From the NCBI GenBank assembly GCA_025357975.1, contig JANYKY010000518.1, positions 1-8,758 on the forward strand: a stretch of DNA of 8,758 nt. The letters run 5' to 3'. The DNA is from Gemmatimonadaceae bacterium. GTDB taxonomy: Bacteria > Gemmatimonadota > Gemmatimonadetes > Gemmatimonadales > Gemmatimonadaceae. Below, in pieces: positions 1 through 6,741 of the stretch (positions within the stretch are counted from its first letter, which is position 1; the number at the start of each line of letters is the position of its first letter). The notes beneath the pieces are model-generated. The model worked only from the letters and a program-made list of their open reading frames with translations, was not told the DNA's origin and did not search any database. A program made the translations under genes and the position numbers.

Positions 1-2579
1 TGATGGCCCGCCGTTCCCTCGAACAACTCATACACGTTCATCTGCGGAGAAATCGGCTGGCCGTTCACCTCCAGCAGATAGTCGCCGACGGCTACGTGCA
101 CTCCGGGCGAGCTCAGGGGAGCGCGCAGATCCGGATTCCAGTTCTCTCCATTGTATATGCGGTGTATTCGATAGTGCCCGTTCTCCACCGAGTAATCGGC
201 ACCGAGTAAACCCACAGACACAGGTCCCTGTGATGGCTCGTCGCCCGCGCCCTGGAGATAGGAATGACCTACGACCAGCTCCCCACCGGTTTGCGCAATG
301 AGATATCCAAGGTCCGACCGATGCCGCACGAACGGCAACAACTCACCGTACTTTGCGAGGACCGCCTGCCAGTCAGCTCCATGCATCTTGGCGTCATAGA
401 AAAAGTCACGCTGAGTGCGCCACGACTCATGAAAGATCTCCGCCCATTCGGCGGCAGGATCCACGCGCATTTCCATTTGCGCGACGTTGAGTGGCCCGTC
501 TCCGACTTTAGCGGGCCGTTCAGTCGACACGACACCCCATGCGGTGGCCGCACCGCCGCCCGCCGAATAGAGCAGTTTTTTCTTGTCTGCAGAGACAGCG
601 TACGAACGAATGCCATCGAGAAATGTTGCAGCAGCCCGGTCCTTGATCTGGTAACGCTGCAACCTCAGCACGCCCGGAGGCGCACCGGCAGATGGCTCAG
701 TATAGAAGAACGAGCCCGCTGAGCCCGCGCTAAGGTCATTCAGATCGGCGGCAGCGACACTGATCGGCAAAATCCGCTGACGTATTCCTTCCTCGTCAAT
801 TCGGACAACTACCCGACCGGTCGCCTCGACTTTCACGCCGGAATCGGCGCGCTGTTTCGGCGCAGCCTGCACACTCACTTTAACCGGAGCGGGAACCGTT
901 TCCGGAACGGCCGGCGCCACTGCCTCTTCACTCGATTCCGGCAGCAAGGGCGAAGGCTCGTTGGCGCTGAGCACGACGAGATACGGCGACCTGCGCGCAG
1001 TCCGATCGAGAGAGCTCATCTCGAGCCATCCGGTGCGCGGACCGTAGTCCGTGCTGGCGAGGAAGTAGAGATACTTGCCGCCCGCGTCGAACGCGGGTGA
1101 AGTCGCATCAGCAAGGGCGTCAGTCACCTGAAAAGCCTTTCCCTCGCCGACGGAGTGGACAAAGATCGCGCGCAAGTGACTGTCGAGACTTTTCGAGTAA
1201 GCAACCCATCGAGAGTCAGGTGACCACACGGCCTCGAACTGGCGGCCCGGGGTATTGAACACGTCAGTGTCGATCTTCGATGCGTGCCCGCTCGCGACAT
1301 CAATCACCCACAGATTCAAGTGGTTATCCTGAACTGAGACGCTCTTGCCGTTCGGTGACCAGTTGAGATCGGAATAGAAGCCGAGCGCGGGCAAGGCTAT
1401 CCCGCGGGGCTTCGTGCCGCCGAGTTGGTCGCCGATGATCAACTGGTATTCGCCGGTGGCGTCCGAGAGCCACGCGACCTCATTGCCTGTAGGAGACCAT
1501 GCCGGGCTGCGATCGTGTGTCCCGGCGCTATGAGTAAGATTCCGCGCCTCGCCCTTCTCTGCGGGCACAGTGAAAATGTCGCCGCGCGCGGAAAACGCAG
1601 CGCGCGTTCCAGTGGGAGAAAGCACAGCTTCGCTGATCATCGACGCGACTTTCTTGAATTGCGGCTGCGCCCAGGGGAAATCTCCATTGACTCGAATGTC
1701 GAGCTGACGCGATGAGCCGCTCGCAAGATCGACCATGTGGATGTAACCGTCCTGCTCGTACACGATTGCATCGGGCCCGGCACCGGCAGTCATGACGTCG
1801 GAGTCTTCATGGCGCGTCAACTGCTTCAATTCTTTCGTGTCGAGCGCGTATGAGAACAGATTCGTCGTAGAGGTGCGATCCGAAAGGAAGTAAATCGTGT
1901 TGCCCACCCACATCGGGTCGCTGTCATTGCTGTTCTGCCATGGAAGTTTTTCGACGGAGTGGTCCGCGAGTGACATGACGCGGATGGGTTGCGTGCGCCC
2001 GCCGCGATAATGCCGCCACTCGCTGGTCTCGTACCATTCCGGAATGAAGGTTTTCGGGATCTCGGCGTACGCGTAACGCCGCCCATCGGGCGAGTATGAA
2101 CCGGTGAAGGCCCGCGGCATAGGCAGCGGCTCTTCAGCACCACCGTCCACCGAAACGCTGAACAAACGGTCGTACGAGGATTGAGGCACGCTCGCGCGAG
2201 ATGACGCGAAAATGATGCGCCTTCCGTCCGGCGACCAACCCCTCACTCTATCCGAACCGGGATGGAAGGTGAGCCGCTTTGGCTCGCCACCAGCCGACGA
2301 CACGACGCAGACGTCGGTGTTACCGCCGACCGTGCGGCTGAATGCGACGTGTGATCCATCGGGAGAGAAGACGGGGTCGGTCTCCATTTCCGGCGAAGCC
2401 GTGAGGCGTCGCGCTTCGCCTCCGTTTCGCGGCACCACCCACAAATCACCGCCGTACTCGAACGCGATCGCGTCGCGTGAGACAGCCGGGTGACGGAGCA
2501 GGCGCGTTCCCTGGGCGAATGCGACATGCGACGTCGCCAGGAGTGAAAAAACGCCGGCGATAATCTGACGATGCATCAT
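1..2579 (-). CDS. Tricorn-like S41 peptidase, secreted, 3' end outside window
   Basis: The frame is open for 859 codons from ATG 2579 (a second ATG lies at 2576) with no stop down to base 3. The product starts with a signal peptide (residues 1-22, ending AFA before Q23). Two beta-propellers follow, with repeated TolB/PD40-type strands such as SPDGSHVAFS, SPDGRRIIFAS, SPTGNEVAWLSD and SPDSRWVAYS. Next come a Pro/Ala/Val-rich linker (about 540-578) and a tricorn C1 core with HESWRTQRDFFYD (about 718-730). The GHSY motif holds the presumed catalytic His772. GLLGADY and YNGENWNPDLRAPL lead into a PDZ domain (from about 790: GDYLLEVNGQ, ELFEGTAG). Archaeal tricorn is about 1,070 residues, so the missing part is the C2 domain with the nucleophilic Ser and Glu. 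The known family degrades peptides of proteasome or other protease origin; the signal peptide implies periplasmic action here. No clear Shine-Dalgarno precedes the start. The family call is firm; the substrate is unknown. Confidence 0.93.
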   Translation of the reverse strand, partial: MMHRQIIAGVFSLLATSHVAFAQGTRLLRHPAVSRDAIAFEYGGDLWVVPRNGGEARRLTASPEMETDPVFSPDGSHVAFSRTVGGNTDVCVVSSAGGEPKRLTFHPGSDRVRGWSPDGRRIIFASSRASVPQSSYDRLFSVSVDGGAEEPLPMPRAFTGSYSPDGRRYAYAEIPKTFIPEWYETSEWRHYRGGRTQPIRVMSLADHSVEKLPWQNSNDSDPMWVGNTIYFLSDRTSTTNLFSYALDTKELKQLTRHEDSDVMTAGAGPDAIVYEQDGYIHMVDLASGSSRQLDIRVNGDFPWAQPQFKKVASMISEAVLSPTGTRAAFSARGDIFTVPAEKGEARNLTHSAGTHDRSPAWSPTGNEVAWLSDATGEYQLIIGDQLGGTKPRGIALPALGFYSDLNWSPNGKSVSVQDNHLNLWVIDVASGHASKIDTDVFNTPGRQFEAVWSPDSRWVAYSKSLDSHLRAIFVHSVGEGKAFQVTDALADATSPAFDAGGKYLYFLASTDYGPRTGWLEMSSLDRTARRSPYLVVLSANEPSPLLPESSEEAVAPAVPETVPAPVKVSVQAAPKQRADSGVKVEATGRVVVRIDEEGIRQRILPISVAAADLNDLSAGSAGSFFYTEPSAGAPPGVLRLQRYQIKDRAAATFLDGIRSYAVSADKKKLLYSAGGGAATAWGVVSTERPAKVGDGPLNVAQMEMRVDPAAEWAEIFHESWRTQRDFFYDAKMHGADWQAVLAKYGELLPFVRHRSDLGYLIAQTGGELVVGHSYLQGAGDEPSQGPVSVGLLGADYSVENGHYRIHRIYNGENWNPDLRAPLSSPGVHVAVGDYLLEVNGQPISPQMNVYELFEGTAGH

Positions 2580-2609
2580 GAATTCGAGTCCGAAGGAAAG
2601 AAGTGAGGA

Positions 2610-2630
2610 TGGTATACTATTATGGTACAC
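2610..2630. promoter_or_regulatory. Candidate GntR operator/promoter of the tricorn-like gene
   Basis: An AT-rich patch 31 bp upstream of the tricorn-like ATG contains TGGTATACTA (2610-2619) and, 13 bp on, TGGTACAC (2623-2630). TGGTATAC followed by five bases and TGGT is the same arrangement found at 4266-4282 beside the GntR gene. FCD-type GntR proteins commonly bind TGGT-N(0-5)-ACCA-like sites, so this fits an operator. The minus strand also offers a weak promoter here, with TTGCGA at 2644-2639 and AT-rich hexamers about 14-17 bp on, so the site would overlap the polymerase footprint. On the plus strand TGGTATACT also reads as an extended -10, but no plus-strand gene follows. Confidence 0.45.
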
Positions 2631-2689
2631 ACTGACCTTCGCAAGGAGGGGTCGTTGCTGGTTTCAGCATCGGAACGGCGCAACTGCAT

Positions 2690-2736
2690 CGTTGCCCGTT
2701 ACCCGTTACCTGTGCCCGTACGCGTGCCCGTGCCAG
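2690..2736. repeat. Left short-repeat array flanking the four-helix-bundle gene
   Basis: Reading on the plus strand, the stretch is built from heptamers of the CGTTACC type (2690-2696 with one change, 2697-2703, 2704-2710) followed by hexamers of the CGTGCC type (2711-2716 TGTGCC, 2717-2722 degenerate, 2723-2728, 2729-2734). It ends 4 bases beyond the stop codon of the four-helix-bundle gene. CGTGCCCGTGCCAG (2723-2736) is perfectly repeated in inverted orientation at 3213-3226, on the other side of that gene. No coding role is seen. The array could be a REP-like element, the edge of an inserted cassette, or a transcript-end structure. Confidence 0.75.
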
Positions 2737-2740
2737 ATGT

Positions 2741-3115
2741 TCAACCCTCCGCACTATGGGTTTTGTCGTTGAGCTTCTTGATGAACCCGTAGAGCATCAT
2801 TCTTACTTCCTCGACCAGAGTTGTTATCTCGCTCAGGTCTTTTGAGGAGACCATGCGCAGGTCGGCGCCAACCTGGACGTGACCCTCTACTTCTGAGGCG
2901 GACGCGATCGAGTATTGAAGAAAGTGCGCAACCTCGCGCGGGCTGCTGTGAGCCGTGCCTTCGACAATGTTTGCGGGGACCGAGAGCGCAGCCCTGATAA
3001 TCTGGTCGCGCAGCGCGATGCTGCCCGGTCCTCGCATGCTCGAAGCGACACGAAATGCAACCGTGGCGAGCTGACGCGCGGACACCCAAACGCGAAGCTT
3101 CCGATAATCTGACAT
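2741..3115 (-). CDS. Four-helix-bundle protein (23S rRNA IVP / S23 type)
   Basis: ATG 3115 gives 124 residues. The frame extends upstream to a GTG at 3238, but that start lies inside the tandem repeats, and the recognised domain begins at MSDYRKLRVW, so ATG 3115 is preferred. Family hallmarks are the N-terminal YRKLRVW helix, ALRDQIIRAALSVPANIVEG (residues about 34-53), then S.REVAHFLQYSIASASEVEGHV and a final amphipathic helix ending YGFIKKL. Length and motifs match proteins encoded in 23S rRNA intervening sequences and the related Avd accessory proteins of diversity-generating retroelements. Neither an rRNA gene nor a reverse transcriptase is present here. The family forms pentameric barrels that may bind nucleic acid; the function of stand-alone copies is not established. 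It lies between two inverted repeat arrays, in the gap between the GntR gene and the tricorn-like gene. Confidence 0.88.
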   Translation of the reverse strand: MSDYRKLRVWVSARQLATVAFRVASSMRGPGSIALRDQIIRAALSVPANIVEGTAHSSPREVAHFLQYSIASASEVEGHVQVGADLRMVSSKDLSEITTLVEEVRMMLYGFIKKLNDKTHSAEG

Positions 3116-3195
3116 GCCTCGAAACTCTGAGGCGGCTTGCTGCACAATGTCATGATTTTGCCGCGGCGCCAATCGTATTCCAATAACCGTCAATC

Positions 3196-3284
3196 GGGCA
3201 CTGGCACGGGAACTGGCACGGGCACGGATAACGGGCACGAATAACGGGCACGAATAACGCGCCCGAATAACGCGCCCGAATAAC
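3196..3284. repeat. Right tandem-repeat array (two 12-bp and five 13-bp units)
   Basis: Two 12-bp units (GGGCACTGGCAC 3196-3207 and GGGAACTGGCAC 3208-3219) are followed by five 13-bp units: GGGCACGGATAAC (3220-3232), GGGCACGAATAAC twice (3233-3245, 3246-3258) and GCGCCCGAATAAC twice (3259-3271, 3272-3284). On the minus strand each 13-mer is a heptamer GTTATTC plus a hexamer GTGCCC, the same two modules as the left array at 2690-2736. The array begins 80 bp upstream of the four-helix-bundle ATG and ends about 40 bp downstream of the GntR stop. Identical neighbouring pairs point to duplication by slippage or unequal exchange. Confidence 0.9.
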
Positions 3285-3322
3285 GGCCGACGGATGCCAC
3301 ACTGGGCCCCGCAAATAGCCGC

Positions 3323-4153
3323 CTAGCGGAGGCGTTTCTTAATCGCCCGCCCCGCTGAGATCGCCGGCTCCGGTCTCGAGAGCAGCCAAATCCCCCGCTC
3401 GCCATATTCGGCGATTAGATGGGAAAGCCGCTCCGCCGCAGTCTGCCAGTTGCTTTCCGTGGCCTTTTGTGCCTCGTCCGGATCTCCTGACGAAATCGCG
3501 GTCGCAATAACCGCGTGTTGTTTCACAGAAGTGGGAAGCTCGGCCAACAGCACGTTGACGTAGAGCCGCGCGTACCGCTCGATTTGCGGCTTGATCGCTC
3601 TGTGCAGCGCAAGCAGGCGCGGGCCAACGACATCCTCGACGAACGATCGATGGAACTCATCGTCCAGATCAAAGAGTCTCGATGCCGGACTCCTGCGACG
3701 CGCCTCATTCGCCAGCGAGCGGTTGAGGTCGCGAAGGCGCCGCGCGATTTCGGTGCGCCGATCACGCTTGAGCGAAGCTGCCTCGCGGGCGGCAAGCCCC
3801 TCTAGATGACCGACGATGAGAAACACCTCGCGCCCGTCATCCTGCGTTAAAGGCGTCACAATGAGGCGCTGGTCGCCCGCGCGTCCCACAGAATCGACGA
3901 ATCCCTCCTGCTGCAGTCGGTGCAGCGCGCTCCGCACTGGCGTGCGGCTCAATCCCATTCGCTTCACCACTGCGCGTTCGGCGATGCGGGACCCGGCAGG
4001 TAACTCCCCGGAAACGATCAACGTCCGCAGCTCCCTGTAAACGCGCGTGACGTTGTCTGGAAGATCAGGCGCCAATGGGCGGGTGCGGGGGCTGCCCGGG
4101 GTCACCAATCCGGACTTTTTTTTCGCTGGCGTTGACGATTTCAGGGGAGCCAT
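3323..4153 (-). CDS. GntR-family transcriptional regulator, FCD (FadR-type) subfamily
   Basis: ATG 4153 gives 276 residues; a TTG at 4219 would add 22 residues outside the fold, so the ATG is preferred. After a basic, low-complexity tail (about 30 residues) comes a GntR winged helix: VYRELRTLIVSGELPAGSRI, AERAVVKRMGLSRTPVRSALHRLQQEGFV. An all-helical FCD effector domain follows. Its usual metal or ligand site is Asp-x3-His, His, His. Here D164 and H168 (in FDLDDEFH) and H213 (VKQH) are present, but the third position is Asn (N235, in ESNW). FCD regulators are usually repressors released by a carboxylate or amino-acid-like ligand. The gene is divergent from the racemase-permease operon across a 219-bp gap holding candidate operators, so that operon, itself and possibly the tricorn-like gene are the likely targets. 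No Shine-Dalgarno is evident. Confidence 0.92.
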   Translation of the reverse strand: MAPLKSSTPAKKKSGLVTPGSPRTRPLAPDLPDNVTRVYRELRTLIVSGELPAGSRIAERAVVKRMGLSRTPVRSALHRLQQEGFVDSVGRAGDQRLIVTPLTQDDGREVFLIVGHLEGLAAREAASLKRDRRTEIARRLRDLNRSLANEARRRSPASRLFDLDDEFHRSFVEDVVGPRLLALHRAIKPQIERYARLYVNVLLAELPTSVKQHAVIATAISSGDPDEAQKATESNWQTAAERLSHLIAEYGERGIWLLSRPEPAISAGRAIKKRLR

Positions 4154-4265
4154 CCGACAAATGTAGCTCTGCTGGTCAGCCGATGCCGGGCAAGCGGCGG
4201 GCACTTCGTGTCGAGGCAAATTGTCGCTGGCCCATTGAACTGGCGGCCAGCCAGACGGTGAAATC

Positions 4266-4311
4266 TGGTATACCGAACTGGTCTATCCATTGCGACATAT
4301 TGGTATTACAC
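4266..4311. promoter_or_regulatory. Candidate GntR operator cluster in the divergent promoter
   Basis: Three TGGT-headed sites lie in the 219-bp gap between the GntR gene and the racemase operon: TGGTATACCG (4266-4275, close to the palindrome TGGTATACCA), TGGTCTATCCA (4279-4289, matching the FadR-style pattern TGG-N5-CCA) and TGGTATTACAC (4301-4311, near the TNGTNNNACNA pattern of LldR-type sites). The first two are spaced exactly as at 2610-2630. TGGTATACC and TGGTATTAC also resemble extended -10 elements aimed at the racemase gene, so operator and promoter may overlap. The operator assignment rests on family knowledge and position, not on a matched matrix. Confidence 0.5.
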
Positions 4312-4318
4312 TCTTCCA

Positions 4319-4334
4319 GCGCCGGTTACGGCGC
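4319..4334 (+). other. GC-rich hairpin in the presumed leader of the racemase operon
   Basis: GCGCCG (4319-4324), a GTTA loop and CGGCGC (4329-4334) form a perfect 6-bp stem with a four-base loop, 38 bp before the racemase ATG. No U-run follows, so it is not a classical intrinsic terminator. It could affect leader stability or translation, or be incidental in GC-rich DNA. Confidence 0.3.
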
Positions 4335-4372
4335 GGTAGCCCCGCTTCGAGTCGATTCCTTCATCCCACCAC

Positions 4373-5515
4373 ATGTTCTGCATCGACCGTATCACACTTC
4401 GCGAAATCCGGTTGGAGCTCAAGGAGCCGTTCCGAATTTCCTCGGGTATCGAGCTGGAGCGCCGTATTCTCCTGCTCGAATTGACGGACAGGGATGGCGC
4501 ATCGACCTGGTCAGAGTGTGTCGCGCAGGCACTGCCCAACTACACTCCGGAAACGATCGACACCGCGTGGCTCGCCATTCGCGAATGGCTCGCTCCCCGC
4601 GTGCTTGGCCGTAAGTTCACGAGCGCCGCCGAAATTCATGCTGTGCTGGCGGAGAATATCCGTGGCCACAACATGGCCAAGGCCGCTCTCGAAATGGGTT
4701 GCTGGGGGCTCGAAGCCACAATTCGCGAGCTTCCCCTGTCAGTGCTCCTCGGCGGAACACGCGAGCGCGTGCCGACTGGCATCTCGCTCGGAATCCAGAA
4801 GGAGCCGCCGTTGCTCGTGCAGCGCGCTGAAGCTGCCGTTGCAGCGGGATACCGAAAGATCAAGCTCAAAATCCAGCCCCGCCAGGATGTCGAGTTCGTG
4901 CGCGCCGTTCGCGCGGCGCTCGGGCCGGATATAGAAGTAATGGTCGACGCCAATGCCGCGTATACCATCGCCGACGCGAGCCATCTGCGTCTCCTCGACG
5001 AGTTCTCGCTCATCATGCTCGAACAGCCGCTCGGCGCCGACGATCTCATTCAGCTGGCAGAGCTGCAACGCCAGATGACAACACCGATCTGTCTCGACGA
5101 GTCGATCACGACAATCGATCGCGCCCGGGACATGATCGCGCTCAGGAGCGGCCAGATCATCAACATCAAGCCGGGGCGCGTTGGCGGGTTCGCGGCGTCC
5201 ATTGGCATTCACGACATCTGCCGCGATGCCGGAATTCCGGTGTGGTGTGGCGGTATGCTCGAGAGTGGAGTAGGTCGCGCCTACAATGTCGCGTTGGCAT
5301 CGCTACCGAACTTTTCTCTGCCTGGGGATTTGAGTCCGAGCGCGCGATACTGGGCGCAGGATATTGTTTCGCCCGAGTGGACGATGGACGCCGAAGGGAT
5401 GGTCACCGTGCCGCGAAGTGAAAACGGCATTGGCGTGCGCGTCGACGCGGAGCGTATCGAATCAATTACCAGACGCAGTGAAGTGCTCAACGCCGCAACG
5501 GTTGACGCGGCTTGA
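4373..5515 (+). CDS. N-succinylamino-acid racemase / OSBS-type enolase superfamily enzyme
   Basis: The 380-residue protein has the enolase-superfamily capping domain (1-125) and barrel. The catalytic set is complete: KLK (K164, K166), metal ligands D192 (MVDAN), E217 (LEQPL) and D242 (CLDES), and K266 in NIKPGR. WCGGMLESGVGRA (291-303) is the signature of the o-succinylbenzoate synthase / N-succinylamino-acid racemase subfamily, rather than of dipeptide epimerases. Spacing of these residues matches Amycolatopsis NSAR shifted by three (K163, D189, E214, D239, K263), and the Arg equivalent to its R266 is present (R269). No menaquinone genes are nearby, while an M20 hydrolase and an amino-acid permease follow. 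Context therefore favours racemising N-acyl (succinyl) amino acids over making menaquinone. ATG 4373 fits the family N-terminus (RITLREIRLELKEPF), though no Shine-Dalgarno precedes it. Cytosolic, Mg2+-dependent by family. MenC activity remains possible. Confidence 0.9.
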   Translation: MFCIDRITLREIRLELKEPFRISSGIELERRILLLELTDRDGASTWSECVAQALPNYTPETIDTAWLAIREWLAPRVLGRKFTSAAEIHAVLAENIRGHNMAKAALEMGCWGLEATIRELPLSVLLGGTRERVPTGISLGIQKEPPLLVQRAEAAVAAGYRKIKLKIQPRQDVEFVRAVRAALGPDIEVMVDANAAYTIADASHLRLLDEFSLIMLEQPLGADDLIQLAELQRQMTTPICLDESITTIDRARDMIALRSGQIINIKPGRVGGFAASIGIHDICRDAGIPVWCGGMLESGVGRAYNVALASLPNFSLPGDLSPSARYWAQDIVSPEWTMDAEGMVTVPRSENGIGVRVDAERIESITRRSEVLNAATVDAA

Positions 5516-6741
5516 CGGTGAGCAGCTCGCCAATATTGCAATCCAAGCGACCATCGACGCGCCACGGGTTACGCGTGTCGCCTGATCTGAACGATCGGCT
5601 GATCGCACTTCGCCGTGATCTCCATCAACATCCCGAGCTGTCTTTCCACGAAGAGAGATCAGCCTCGGTGCTGGCTGACTTTCTCGAGAAGCTCGGCCTG
5701 ACCGACATCACTCGCGTGGCCGGTACTGGAGTTGTCGCGCGGGTCCCCGGACGCAATTCAAGCGTGCCGATTGTTGCCATTCGCGGTGACATCGACGCGC
5801 TGCCCATTCAGGAAGCGACCGGACTTGAATTCGAATCCGTCAACCCTGGAGTCATGCACGCGTGCGGACACGATGTGCATGCTACCTGGACCGTCGGCGC
5901 CGCGGCGCTGTTGATGGCCGAGCCGGCCGAAGGTGATGTGCTCATCGTGCTGCAACCCGCGGAAGAGATCGGAAAAGGAGCGCGAGCTCTGATGGAAAGC
6001 GGAGCTCTAAGCAGGGTTCAGGCGATCTTCGGCGCTCATGTCGATCGTCGGTTCACAATCGGCAAGGTCGTAGCGCAACCCGGTCCGTTGGCGGCATCGG
6101 CCGATACCTTCGAAATCGAGCTGATTGGTCGCGGGGCGCACGCGGCACGTCCACACGAGTCTGCTGATCCGATCGTGGGCGCGGCTGCGCTCGTAACGGC
6201 CTTGCAGACCGTTGTGTCCCGTCGCGTAAATCCGGCGTCACCGGCGGTACTGACAATTGGTGTTATCAACGCCGGCACGGCACCGAACATCATCCCGGAC
6301 CGTGCGGTGCTACGGGGCACACTCCGCGCGGCCGATGTCGAGACGCGCGCGACGCTGCAAACCGGGCTACGGACGATAGCGAAGCACATCGCGTTAGCGC
6401 ATGGGCTCGAGGCTCACGTTGAGATCGATGACGGGGTGCCCCCGGTTATCAACAGTGCGGATGCAGCGAGCTGGGCCGCCGAAGCGGTGCGCTCTTCGCT
6501 TGGCGAGAATGCTGTAGTTCCACTCGGCACCGCTAACATGGCCGCGGAAGATTTTGCCTGGTATCTGCAGAGAATTCGCGGATGCTTTCTGCGGATCGGC
6601 GCGAGGCGGGAAGGAGAAAAGTTCATTCCAGCGCATTCGCCTGAGTTCGACGTTGCAGAAGATGCGATCGCCGTTGGAGCATCTGTATTGGCCGAGTCGG
6701 CGCGAATTGCATCGGCCGCTCTCGCGGGCGTGCGGCGATGA
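5512..6741 (+). CDS. M20 family amidohydrolase (M20D, N-acyl-amino-acid deacylase-like)
   Basis: Read from TTG 5512 the product is 409 residues; GTG 5518 (two bases after the racemase stop) or GTG 5575 are alternative starts, and none has a clear Shine-Dalgarno. The sequence has the M20D order: LRRDLHQHPELSFHE near the N-terminus, RGDIDALP, then the metal ligands C118 and H120 (HACGHDVH), E151/E152 (PAEE), H176 (GAHVD) and H375 (AHSPEFD). The lid/dimerisation domain has GRGAHAARPHESADPI (207-221). Family members hydrolyse N-acyl or N-carbamoyl amino acids, hippurate or indole-acetyl amino acids in the cytosol with a two-metal centre. Its start overlaps the racemase stop and its own stop overlaps the permease start, implying translational coupling. 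Next to a racemase of the NSAR family it is best read as the L-specific desuccinylase/deacylase of a D-to-L amino-acid route. The actual acyl group is inferred, not shown. Confidence 0.92.
   Translation: MTVSSSPILQSKRPSTRHGLRVSPDLNDRLIALRRDLHQHPELSFHEERSASVLADFLEKLGLTDITRVAGTGVVARVPGRNSSVPIVAIRGDIDALPIQEATGLEFESVNPGVMHACGHDVHATWTVGAAALLMAEPAEGDVLIVLQPAEEIGKGARALMESGALSRVQAIFGAHVDRRFTIGKVVAQPGPLAASADTFEIELIGRGAHAARPHESADPIVGAAALVTALQTVVSRRVNPASPAVLTIGVINAGTAPNIIPDRAVLRGTLRAADVETRATLQTGLRTIAKHIALAHGLEAHVEIDDGVPPVINSADAASWAAEAVRSSLGENAVVPLGTANMAAEDFAWYLQRIRGCFLRIGARREGEKFIPAHSPEFDVAEDAIAVGASVLAESARIASAALAGVRR

Noticed and set aside
264..722. Plus-strand open frame of 152 codons
   Set aside because: It is antisense to the tricorn-like gene, whose minus-strand frame is open throughout and carries clear family motifs.
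2741..3115. Diversity-generating retroelement suggested by the Avd-like four-helix-bundle protein
   Set aside because: No reverse transcriptase and no recognisable template/variable repeat pair occurs in the window; the flanking repeats are short tandem modules, not TR/VR copies.
3196..3284. CRISPR array
   Set aside because: Units are 12-13 bp and directly adjacent without spacers, so this is a simple tandem repeat.
3319..3333. Imperfect GC stem over the GntR stop codon as an intrinsic terminator
   Set aside because: The stem is short with a mismatch and no T-run follows on the minus strand.
3190..3405. Minus-strand reading frame with a Pro-Val repeat C-terminus
   Set aside because: The repeated dipeptides come from the non-coding tandem array, and the frame overlaps the GntR gene end; no domain is seen.
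4116..4123. Run of eight T (eight A in the GntR coding strand) near the GntR start as a phase-variation switch
   Set aside because: It simply encodes part of a Lys run in the basic N-terminal tail; a run of eight in a single sequence is not enough to claim slippage.
4373..5515. L-Ala-D/L-Glu dipeptide epimerase
   Set aside because: The WCGGMLESGVGRA motif and residue spacing match the OSBS/NSAR subfamily rather than dipeptide epimerases.
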